Shown here piece after piece: positions 1 through 8,180 of a stretch of 64,000 bases of DNA. The notes beneath the pieces are model-generated. The model was not told the DNA's origin and ran no database searches. It worked only from the letters and a program-made list of their open reading frames with translations. The stretch is from Sporothrix humicola (lineage: Eukaryota > Ascomycota > Sordariomycetes > Ophiostomatales > Ophiostomataceae), in the NCBI GenBank assembly GCA_021396245.1, contig WNYE01000024.1, positions 371,959 through 435,958 on the forward strand, in the 5' to 3' direction. The position numbers were made by a program, and so were the translations under genes. Each line of letters opens with the position of its first letter. The first letter of the stretch is position 1.

Positions 1-1
1 C

Positions 2-1333
2 AATTTCTGGTACTCGTTCGACTACGGCATGGTCCACTACGTCTACTTTAACACGGAGACGGACCTGGGCAACGGCCTGCTGAACGACGAGCAGGCTCCG
101 CTGTCGGCTGGCCCCTTTGGCTCGTACCCCAACGAACAGGTCGACTGGCTCGAGAAGGACCTGGCTGCCGTCGACCGCTGCAACACCCCCTGGGTCGTCG
201 CCCTCGGCCACCGTCCCTGGTTCACGTCCGGTGACAACTGCGACAACTGCTCGACGGCCTTCTCCCAGCTGTTTGAGGACCACGGTGTCGATCTGGTCCT
301 GCAGGGCCATTTCCACGTCTACGAGCGCAACCTGCCCGTCTTCACGAACGGCACCATCGACCCCAACGGCTACGAGAACCCGTCGGCCCCTCTATACCTA
401 ATCAACGGCCTTGCCGGCCACTGGGGCGGCATGGACGTCTTTACCGAGCCCATCATGGAGTACCAGGCTTTCGGTCTGTCCGACGACGACGCCACCTACG
501 GCTGGTCCCGTCTGCATTTCTTCAACGCCACGCACCTCCAGCACGAGTTTGTGGCGAGCAAGAACAACAGCGTCCTGGACTCCACTGTCCTCTACAAGGA
601 GCACGTCTGCAAGTCGGGCGGCTCGTCGTCCAGCTCCGTGACCGCCTCGTCGACTTCCGCCTCGGCCAGTGCCAGCGGTATTGCTTCCGCTTCGGCCACT
701 TCGGCCTCTGCCTCCACCACTGGCGCTCCCTCGTCGATCGCCGATTGCGAGACCACCTCTCCTTCCGGCTCGGCCACTGGCTCGGCTGGTGCCACAGGCT
801 CGGCTGGTGCCACTGGTTCTGCCGGTGTTTCTGGCTCTGCCTCTGCCACCGCTTCCGCCACTTCCTCCTTCACTACCTCCACCATCCTGTCCACAACCAC
901 CTACACCATCACCTCTTGCGCTCCCACCGTCACAAACTGCCCCGTCGGCCACGTCACCACCGAGGTCGTCACCATCCTAACCACCTGGTGCCCCGAGACC
1001 GAGACCGGCAAGACACAGCCTACTGGTCAGCCTACCGGTGAGCAGTCTGGCCCTGCTGGTGTCAAGACTACTCAGACTGTCGCTCCCTCGTCCGTTCCCA
1101 CCGGCGGTTACACAAACTCGACCGGCAGCGGTTCGGGTAGTAGTTCGGGCAGTGGCTCTGGCTCTGGATCTGGATCTGGCTCGGGTAGCGGCAGTGGCTC
1201 TGGCTCCGGCTCTGGCTCTGGCTCGTCTGGCTCTGGTGGTGGCTCGGTCGTCACTGCCGGCGCCGCCAACATTGCCGTCAATGCGGCCAGCGTTCTCCTG
1301 CCCGTCATGGCCGGTGCTGTTGCTCTCCTGTAA
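2..1333 (+). CDS. Purple acid phosphatase, 3' part (GPI-anchored)
   Basis: The gene is cut by the window edge; the frame is open from base 2 and reads NFWYSFDYG before the first visible Met. Two metal-site blocks typical of purple acid phosphatases (dinuclear metallophosphoesterases that hydrolyse phosphate monoesters) are present: GHRPWF (about 205-225) and GHFHVYERN (about 303-330). The N-terminal GNHE-type block must lie upstream. After about residue 200 the protein becomes a Ser/Thr/Ala-rich stalk with a long Ser-Gly run (about 1125-1245), then a hydrophobic C-terminus ending AGAVALL, which fits a GPI-attachment signal. The product is therefore probably a cell-wall or surface enzyme. Family assignment is firm; substrate and anchor are inferred. 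Confidence 0.9.
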   Translation, partial: NFWYSFDYGMVHYVYFNTETDLGNGLLNDEQAPLSAGPFGSYPNEQVDWLEKDLAAVDRCNTPWVVALGHRPWFTSGDNCDNCSTAFSQLFEDHGVDLVLQGHFHVYERNLPVFTNGTIDPNGYENPSAPLYLINGLAGHWGGMDVFTEPIMEYQAFGLSDDDATYGWSRLHFFNATHLQHEFVASKNNSVLDSTVLYKEHVCKSGGSSSSSVTASSTSASASASGIASASATSASASTTGAPSSIADCETTSPSGSATGSAGATGSAGATGSAGVSGSASATASATSSFTTSTILSTTTYTITSCAPTVTNCPVGHVTTEVVTILTTWCPETETGKTQPTGQPTGEQSGPAGVKTTQTVAPSSVPTGGYTNSTGSGSGSSSGSGSGSGSGSGSGSGSGSGSGSGSGSSGSGGGSVVTAGAANIAVNAASVLLPVMAGAVALL

Positions 1334-2029
1334 GGGGTTACTTTATCCATATTATCAGTATATTTTGTAAACTAGAGAAAAGTAATAAAGATTTTGTGGT
1401 GCAACCAAAGCTATCTCGTGAGAGGCAAAGTTTAGAAATCGTGTTCTGAAAATGTGGTAATAAGCGATGCACGTGTCGTATTTTATTTACCCCACGATGT
1501 TTTATAAAATTTTATTTGTTATCTTATTTATATATTCTTTTCTTTCAGGTGTATTTTCATGTTTTTCTCAAATTATTTCAAGTTATAACTATTGTGTTTT
1601 TTAAATTTCAACTTATTTTCCTGTTCTTTTCGAAAAGGAAAATAACAAATTCGCCATTAGGCCAAGATTAGTACTCATTTAAAAATAAAAATTTTCACAG
1701 AATTGATTTAAGCAAGGGACCACAGGAAACTCGATAATTGATACTCTGTATTTATTCCATTCGAATTATTTAACATTTGAATGAAAATGTCAATTGTTTG
1801 TGCTGTTAAATTCAAACACAAAATGAATGTGGTATTGAAACGAGTGATGTCATTGTACAGAAATCGCACCACGTGACCCCGCGTGAAGTGCAGGTCCCTT
1901 AATCCCTTATCGTGACAGGCGGGGCACCGCCTGACATCTTTAACTCTTTCCAACTGCCAACCCAAACCAAACCACGTCGCTCTGTCTTTCAACACACGAC
2001 GACACCCTCGACACTCTCGACCCTCCACG
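1334..2029. other. Intergenic, AT-rich
   Basis: No convincing coding sequence. The stretch is rich in A/T between about 1440 and 1860 but is not RIP-like to the degree of the transposon relics, since CA and TG dinucleotides are still common. It presumably holds the terminator of the phosphatase gene and the promoter of the next gene. Confidence 0.5.
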
Positions 2030-2902
2030 ATGCAGCTCCTCTGGGGCCTTGTCGAGTTCCACGGGCGTTTTGGCTACGTGCGCGTCGGCTCCTACAAATT
2101 CCGCTGGCGCCAATGGTGGCAACGGCGGTCGCCGCTGATGCTGCGCTACACCTGGAGGTGCGTACGCCAGGTCTCTGGAGAGACCTTACCCCTCTGGGAA
2201 TTCCTTCGGATCCTCTGGCCGTGGCCGCGTCACTGGCCATGCCCGCCGCTGCCGGCGCCGCCGCTTGTGTTGCTGGAAGACGGCGCGGTCGAGGGCCACC
2301 CCCTGATGTTGGAAGGGTTCAAGGAGATTGGGCCGCAAAAGACCAAGCAGCGGTACTTTCGCCACTTTTTCGCGCAGCAGGGTTTCCCGCTGTGGAGACG
2401 CAAGGACACGCTGCAGGCCGCTTTTTTCCGGCTGTACGAGGCCATGTGCGTCGCCGACGACCCGATGATCGGCTACGCGACCGAGTACATGTTCTTTCGA
2501 CCGGAGCCCGACTGGGCGCTTGAGCTTTTGAGGGATCCACGGACGATGACGAGCGAGGCCGACATGACGGATCCAGAGACGGGCCGGCGCTGGACAGAGC
2601 AAGAACAGGCGGAGCGGCTGGCCGTGATGGCGTGGCTCGTGGACCGGCTGGTCGATGCGTTTAACTGGCGTCTCAAGCTGGGACTGCGGCGGGACCGCGA
2701 AGAAATGGAGAGACATCGGAATGATGACACGAAGCCGCCATATACGCCCGTGCAGTGCCCTGCCTGGGTCGAGGAGATCCCAGCGTTGCCACAGACGTTG
2801 TACCTCGCACACGAAAAGGACAAGGATCCAGAGAGCGACTCCGCCGGATCAAAGACAAGATACAAGGTATTTTTCCATGGGTCATCTCTCAGGACAGTGT
2901 AA
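2030..2902 (+). CDS. Hypothetical protein, 290 aa
   Basis: An intronless reading frame with C-ending codon preference like its neighbours. The N-terminal third is rich in Trp, Arg and Pro; from about residue 85 a compact, charged segment follows (QKTKQRYFRHFFAQQ, FFRLYEAMCVADDPM, WTEQEQAERLAVMAW) that looks like a helical globular domain. No signal peptide, membrane segment or known catalytic motif is seen. The Met at 2030 sits in CACGATGC. A GTGCGT near 2159 could be a donor, but I found no acceptor giving a better model, so the single exon is kept. I do not recognise the family. Confidence 0.5.
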   Translation: MQLLWGLVEFHGRFGYVRVGSYKFRWRQWWQRRSPLMLRYTWRCVRQVSGETLPLWEFLRILWPWPRHWPCPPLPAPPLVLLEDGAVEGHPLMLEGFKEIGPQKTKQRYFRHFFAQQGFPLWRRKDTLQAAFFRLYEAMCVADDPMIGYATEYMFFRPEPDWALELLRDPRTMTSEADMTDPETGRRWTEQEQAERLAVMAWLVDRLVDAFNWRLKLGLRRDREEMERHRNDDTKPPYTPVQCPAWVEEIPALPQTLYLAHEKDKDPESDSAGSKTRYKVFFHGSSLRTV

Positions 2903-3075
2903 CGACTGTTTTGTGTATGCCGTATCGGCTTTTCGGCTTATGGGCGCTATGTTTTTTTACTTCTTTCTTTACTGCTGTACAGAGTGATGTTTTAATGATT
3001 AAATTAATGATTAACCGATATGAATCACTTTAAAAATGAGAACAAAACTCTGCTACAACACGCCATTGTTTCCCC

Positions 3076-3805
3076 TTAAACAATACCGGGCTTGCCATAC
3101 TTTTTCTCAAATTCCTCCGCAACGGCTGAAATGGCTTTGTCGGTGATGTTGCCGGAATAGCCCGCAAAATCGAGGCCCTTGATGTACTCGCGCGTAAGAG
3201 GCTGGCCGTCGCCGTTGCGCGCAATCAAGATTTCTACAATCTTGGCACAGTCCTCAATGTCCGAACGGCGGAGCCTTTCTTTGGTGGACGGATCGAGGGC
3301 CGTGCTGATGCGCGACAGCTTGGTCTCGAGCGACCACTCGTACTTGCCGACATACGCCACCAGGTTCGTGCCCTCGTAGAGGAGCGTGTTTTGCTCAACC
3401 GACTCTAGAAAAAGGTCCATTTGTTGCTGGTACGTGATGAAAATACGGGTGTCATCGTTCATCCAGCCCCGAAACGCCTGGATCATGTCGCCGGCCGTCT
3501 GGATGGCATCGAAAAACGCCTTGCGGTAGTCGGCGGCCGCGTCGACGTTTGGATCGAGCAGGAAATCGACGTCGTGGGTCGTCGCCCGCGACTGAAACTT
3601 GAGGACGGACACGGCGCCGCCCGTCACCATGATACGGATCGGCTCCACGGACATTAAGAGTTCCTGTGTCCCGATAATATGGTCGATAATTTGCAGGCCT
3701 AGAGGTGGAGGGTGGGCTGGTGTCAGTACAAGGAAACCAACACAAGTCAAGTAGGGAACGCATACCTCTGATGATGCTCTGCTTGGTGAGCTGGCGTGCA
3801 GCCAT
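3076..3805 (-). CDS. Nucleotidyltransferase-fold protein, 220 aa
   Basis: Two exons: 3805-3766 and 3698-3076, with a 67-nt intron (donor GTATGC, acceptor CTCTAG). The start MAARQLTKQ was chosen because splicing joins it in frame to GLQIIDHIIG; reading straight through the intron would give an unlikely leader. The protein has TGGAVSVL (Gly40-Gly41) followed 15 residues later by DVD (Asp56, Asp58), the G-G...D-x-D signature of the minimal DNA-polymerase-beta nucleotidyltransferase fold seen in AbiEii-like and DUF6036-like proteins. The rest is helical with many charged residues. Such proteins transfer nucleotides to proteins or RNA, but the substrate here is unknown. Confidence 0.7.
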
Positions 3806-4246
3806 GGTCGTCTGGTTCGAAATGTCACCGTCTGCGCTATCTGTCTATTGCCTTTGTCGATTGGTATCTGCTTGTTGGACGGAGGCTGATGGCACGATGC
3901 GTGGCGATGATTTCGTCCTGACTTCAGCAAAGCAGCCAAAAGACGAAAACAAAACTGGAAAGCACCTACGCAGTCCACGCACTCGGCAGGTGCGGGCGTT
4001 TCTGCACAACGCGACTTTTTGTTTGGCTTTCGATGTCGTGTTGAGGTTCGCTCTTGCTCTTGCTCTTGCTCTTTTCGAGATGCCCCTCCATTTAGGCGCG
4101 CGCCTGCCTAATACGATGTATTACAATGCCCCACTGAGCGGCCTCGAAAACGGGCCTGTTACAAAACAATGAGCCTCAGTAATAGGTAACACTAAATTGA
4201 CCGCTCATTAGTCTAAAGTTATTAGCAGCTCCTTCCAACGGTAATC

Positions 4247-4430
4247 GCTTAACAGCACTTCTTAAAGCACTTACAGCTCTTACAGCACTTACAGCTCTTA
4301 CAGCACTTACAGCACTTACAGCTCTTACAGCACTTACAGCACTTACAGCTCTTACAGCTCTTACAGCACTTACAGCACTTACAGCTCTTACAGCTCTTAT
4401 AGCTCTCACAGCTCTTACAGCACTTACAGG
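4247..4430. repeat. 9-bp tandem repeat, about 20 copies
   Basis: The unit is CTTACAGCA or CTTACAGCT, repeated head to tail with few changes apart from the A/T alternation at the last base. Because nine is a multiple of three, every frame is a tripeptide repeat. One minus-strand frame (4491-4249, 80 codons, starting ATG) encodes Cys-Lys-Ser/Cys-Lys-Cys repeats after a 20-residue leader; another encodes Ala-Val-Ser/Arg. The array lies in the 1-kb gap between two minus-strand genes. It is most simply a minisatellite; coding is unproven. Confidence 0.85.
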
Positions 4431-4467
4431 ACGTGCGCCAGTTTGCCTGCTGCAAAATAAGTGCTTT

Positions 4468-4537
4468 TGTTGTAGGGCCTATATACGACAAAAGCCGACT
4501 GCAGCAGAAGTCTAGTTCGTATATAGGTCCTACAACA
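4468..4537. repeat. Imperfect inverted repeat (hairpin)
   Basis: The left arm TGTTGTAGGGCCTATATACG (4468-4489) pairs with the right arm CGTATATAGGTCCTACAACA (4515-4537), with one mismatch and one extra base, around a 25-nt spacer. A further CTGCTGCA/TGCAGCAG pair lies just outside the left arm and inside the spacer. It could be a small transposon relic or a transcript hairpin; no target-site duplication is obvious. Confidence 0.6.
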
Positions 4538-4851
4538 GCTTTTTTCTACGAGGTACGGTGAATTTAGGAAAAGGGGGCAGTCGATTTAGTCGGACCATTC
4601 AGAACGGGCCGCTAAGTCACTCATACAATGGGCATTACGACTTACAATTGGCCCTTTACTGCGGGCCGAGACGAATTGAAACCTATATGTAGAAAAAATA
4701 CCACACAAATGCACGATTAGGCTGCAATCGCTCTTGAAAATAGAGAAATGCAAAAAAGAAATTCGTTGGCTGCCGCAATTCATATTATTTCTTGGCTTCT
4801 CTCTCTATGATTGGTAGCCTCAGAATCATCACCATGAAAGCGCACATTTCG
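4538..4851. other. Intergenic, nothing recognised
   Basis: With the preceding 3806-4246 segment this flanks the repeat array. Neither part contains a convincing gene. 4055-4076 has a short CTTGCT repeat. Confidence 0.4.
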
Positions 4852-6161
4852 CTACACCCTCACAAAACCCGTCTCGTTGACACCTTCATACTTGCGATAT
4901 GCCTTGGGCGCCGTTCCGCTTGTCATTGTGCACTGCCACATAAGTCTCTTCTTGGAGTCGTCGACTTCGGCACCGTCGACTTCTTTCTGGTACTGTGCCA
5001 GCTGGCCCGTGATGCTGTGCATGACACCGCGGTTGTGGAACACGACCAAGTCGCCCTCCTGCCACCGGTGGGCATAGATATGGCCGGCCTGCCAGATGCG
5101 GCGCTGCATTTCGTAGACTGTTGCCCGAACCTGCTCGACGTCGTCCATGATAGTCACTGAGCCAGTGGCCGGGTCGCGGGTCGTGAGTTTGTAGACGCAG
5201 CAGCCGTGAACCTGGAGGAACGGGCGGTCGCTGCCAGGGTTGCGCCAGACCATCTACGTGGAGAGTGATGTTAGCAAATAATGTTTGTCGTGGTGTTCAT
5301 CTGCCGGCTACGCATGATGTGACTTACCGGATGCTCTGCCACTTTGTCCCAAGACCACTCGGACAGATCCTCTGGCTTTGTCTCCCGTCCCATTGTCGGA
5401 ATCGTCATGCCGTCCTCCGTCGCTTTGCAGTGCCGAATGTACTCGTACGCCTGGGGCGCATAGGTGACAGTCGTGTTGAGTGCAAATTCTCGCTGCTCGG
5501 GTGTCAGCAGCTCAAACGCCCGCGCGCCCGAGAAAAAGGCTGTGGCGCCGGCCGCAATCTGTTCTTCGCTGCCGTCGGGAAATTGGAGGGTCTGGTCGGG
5601 CAGCTGGGGCACCTGGATGGCGTGCAGCACCGTCACTTCGCCCGGCAGTCTTTCGTAGAACGGTGTGTCCATGTGCCACCGGTACGGCCGCGTGTAGCCG
5701 GCTGCCAGTTTTTCGGGTGACAGCGGCTGTTCGTGGAACGTCGTGTGGTCCAGGTGGACGACCTCGAGTTCAGGGATCCCTTTGTAATCACGAAACTTGC
5801 CGCTGCCGATGATGCCGACCTGGGGAGCACACGGCAGACGGCCGGCCTTGTAGGCCGACAGAATGTTGCGCGGGTCGCTGACGGCCTTTTCGCCGGCCGA
5901 GTGAATATCGGATGCCGTAGGGTCAAAGATGCGTGTCAAATCAGGCAAGGTCGTAGGATCAATGCCTTTCTGTCCACGAATCACAATTACCTGGTTTTCA
6001 AAGAGTGCTTTTCTCAGCGCATCCTTGTCGGCGTCTGTCAGTGTGCTCAGATCAAGGATGGGAGGACCGCCTGCAGGCAAGTGCACCTCGGCGCCAATCG
6101 ACGACTGCCGACGGATGCCCGCCGGCAGCTGCTCGAACCAGAGACCTGAATGGCTGGGCAT
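4852..6161 (-). CDS. TauD/TfdA-family dioxygenase (XanA-like), divergent paralog
   Basis: Two exons: 6161-5328 and 5253-4852, with a 74-nt phase-0 intron (GTAAGT...ACGTAG); 411 aa. Non-haem Fe(II)/2-oxoglutarate dioxygenase. The iron ligands are visible as H163-x-D165 in YRWHMDTPFY and the distal His in FHNRGVMHS (about H357). The junction AEHP|MVWRNP matches KYPMVWKNP in the neighbouring paralog, which supports the splice model. Family members of this exact layout include fungal xanthine dioxygenase, which makes uric acid from xanthine. This copy is longer and diverged around the active site (TPFYERLPGEVTVLHAIQVP), so another substrate is possible. Start at MPSHSGLW; an in-frame upstream Met at 6326 would add an implausible Cys/His-rich leader. 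It is divergent from the paralog at 6950. Confidence 0.85.
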
Positions 6162-6386
6162 GTTGGAAGGGTGCGAAGCAAAGTGAATACGAGTAGAAGG
6201 TGTCAAGTGAGATGGCAAAATGTCATGTAAAATGTGCAAAGGAAAGTGAGACTGGGGAATCACAAGGCACGTTCGACGACAAAATATCAGGGAAGAGTGC
6301 CGTATAAATACTCCGTGTCCGCTCACGCATCTCCGTTGGTGTCAACAATACGATACACGAACGGTGTTGAATTGTGTGTGCATCCT

Positions 6387-6429
6387 GTGTAAATGCGGGC
6401 GGGCATTGCCCACTTGCCCGCGCTTACAC
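6387..6429. promoter_or_regulatory. Palindrome 1 in the dioxygenase divergent promoter
   Basis: 14-nt arms GTGTAAATGCGGGC and GCCCGCGCTTACAC flank a 15-nt spacer, with two arm mismatches. The half-site has the CGG core liked by zinc-cluster (Zn2Cys6) regulators. It lies 226 bp upstream of the minus-strand dioxygenase start. Function is inferred from position and from the second copy. Confidence 0.55.
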
Positions 6430-6592
6430 CGACTGATCGCTCTGCATGCTTCAGTAGAGGTCGTGTTACGACGCAGGCGACGCACAACATGTAAATCAAT
6501 GACAAAAATATCCACAAAGTCAACAAAAATGATTGAGAATCAACTGCTCTCCAGCGGACGAGTCGGATTGCTATCGCATAGCATGGGATCTT

Positions 6593-6635
6593 GTCTAAGT
6601 GCGGGCCGGCACTTTTGGCTCGCCCGCACTAACAC
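6593..6635. promoter_or_regulatory. Palindrome 2 in the dioxygenase divergent promoter
   Basis: Arms GTCTAAGTGCGGGC and GCCCGCACTAACAC again have 14 nt each, a 15-nt spacer and two mismatches. The spacer sequence differs from palindrome 1 while the arms are conserved, as expected for a dimeric binding site. It lies 315 bp upstream of the plus-strand dioxygenase. Confidence 0.55.
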
Positions 6636-6949
6636 GTCCACGACACAGAGACGCAAAAACAACACCCGTATTCAGTCAGAAAGGAGGCCAATTGCCTGTT
6701 GTCTTTCTATTGTTTTATGCTGAATTCGTTTTGTTTTATTTGTATATATGTTTAACGGTCATCTGTCTATGGTTGCATGTTCGTAAAAGACATACATAAA
6801 GACCGTTGCTCCTCTCCCTCCTTCCTTGACTCGAGAAGCTTTATTAAAATCCAGACTTACATCCTGCAACTTCTTTTCTTTTTATTTGTCTGATCCATTA
6901 TTTCTATTTATATCCTAATTATTCACTAAAAGCGTGTACATCCTTCAAC

Positions 6950-8117
6950 ATGGGCTCAGTCGGCATCGAGGTTCATCCCATCCAGAAGCCCTTTGACGGC
7001 TCGGACATTGACTTTGGCGCCGAGATCACAGGCGTCAACGCAGAGAATTTAGATGGTAGGTATTTCCACCAGGATTTAATGGAATTGAGACTCATGCTGA
7101 CCCCCAGACAACACATTCAACATCATCCGCAATGCCCTCTACGAGCACAGTGTCGTCGTCATCAAGAACCAGGGCGGTCTATCTTCCGCTGCCCAGTTCG
7201 AGCTCACGCGCCGTTTCGACCCTGCCGCTTCAGGCCTCTACAGCCACGGCAAGAATATCGACAAGAGAAGTGTTCTGCACAAAGACTTGACCACTGTCCC
7301 GAGTCTGCCTCAAGTACAGATCATAGGCCACGGTCATGTGCCCGAGTATGAGGGCTTGACCAATCTCAACCTAACCCATCCTCACCACCGCACCTTCCAC
7401 AAGCATCCCATCCCTGAGGGGGAAGACCACGATTTCACACACTTTTACCGGTGGCACATTGACTCGGCTATGTACGCACTGGACCCTCCCAAAGTGACGT
7501 CGTTGTTTGCTGCACGCGTGCCCAAGGGCCGGCGCCAGACCGTGCGGTACGATGATGGCTCTGGAGAGACACTGGACGTGCCACTGGGCACGACAGCCTT
7601 CATCAGTGGATACCGCATGTACGATCTCCTGTCTGCAGAGGACAAGGCATGGGTGCGTGACAGCTGGGTCGAGTACGCCGCCCACCCGTACATTTGGATG
7701 AGCCAGTGCAAGGCGCGGTCCAACGGGTTGGGCCTGTTCTCGGACGGTCTCGAGCTGCCGGCCAACAAGCTGCCGCCTGTCGAAGACGACAAGGTGCGCA
7801 AGTACCCCATGGTATGGAAGAACCCAGAAAATGGACGACTGGCCTTGATGGTGTACCCGACACCCATGCGCAAGATTATCAAGGGCGACGGCACGGTCAT
7901 GGACGATCTCAAAGAAGTGAGGGAGACGCTGTACCGTCTGCAACGACCGGCCATCAGCCCACAATATGTCTACCCGCATGACTGGACCGAGGGTGACCTG
8001 GTGCTGTTCCACAACCACGGGGTGATGCATTCGATTGTTGGAGCATTTGCCGAGGGTGAAGTGAGGTTGTTCAGACAGTGCAACATGGCTGCAAGCGAGC
8101 CTCCAAAGGGGCCGTGA
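6950..8117 (+). CDS. xanA: Alpha-ketoglutarate-dependent xanthine dioxygenase
   Basis: Two exons: 6950-7055 and 7108-8117, with a 52-nt intron (GTAGGT...CCCCAG); 371 aa, about the length of Aspergillus XanA. Fe ligands: H152-x-D154 in YRWHIDSAMY and His343 in GVMHS, close to the known XanA ligand positions. Typical XanA blocks are present: RRQTVRYDDGSGETLDVPL, HPYIWMSQCKA, YPMVWKNP, LYRLQRP, DLVLFHN. The enzyme is expected to oxidise xanthine to urate in the cytosol using Fe(II), O2 and 2-oxoglutarate, in purine catabolism. One oddity is FHNHG where the paralog has FHNRG. It shares a 788-bp divergent promoter with its paralog, which suggests co-regulation. Confidence 0.85.
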
Positions 8118-8180
8118 AGTAAGGTAGATGAAGATAAATGTGAATAGAGTAGTCATATATCAAATGGAAAATATATTAGA

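Noticed and set aside
1912..2523. Alternative plus-strand frame overlapping the 2030-2902 gene
   Set aside because: Ala/Arg-rich, ends early, and the competing frame has better codon use and a longer globular part.
4247..4430. CRISPR-like array
   Set aside because: Units are contiguous 9-mers without spacers, in a eukaryote; a minisatellite explains it.
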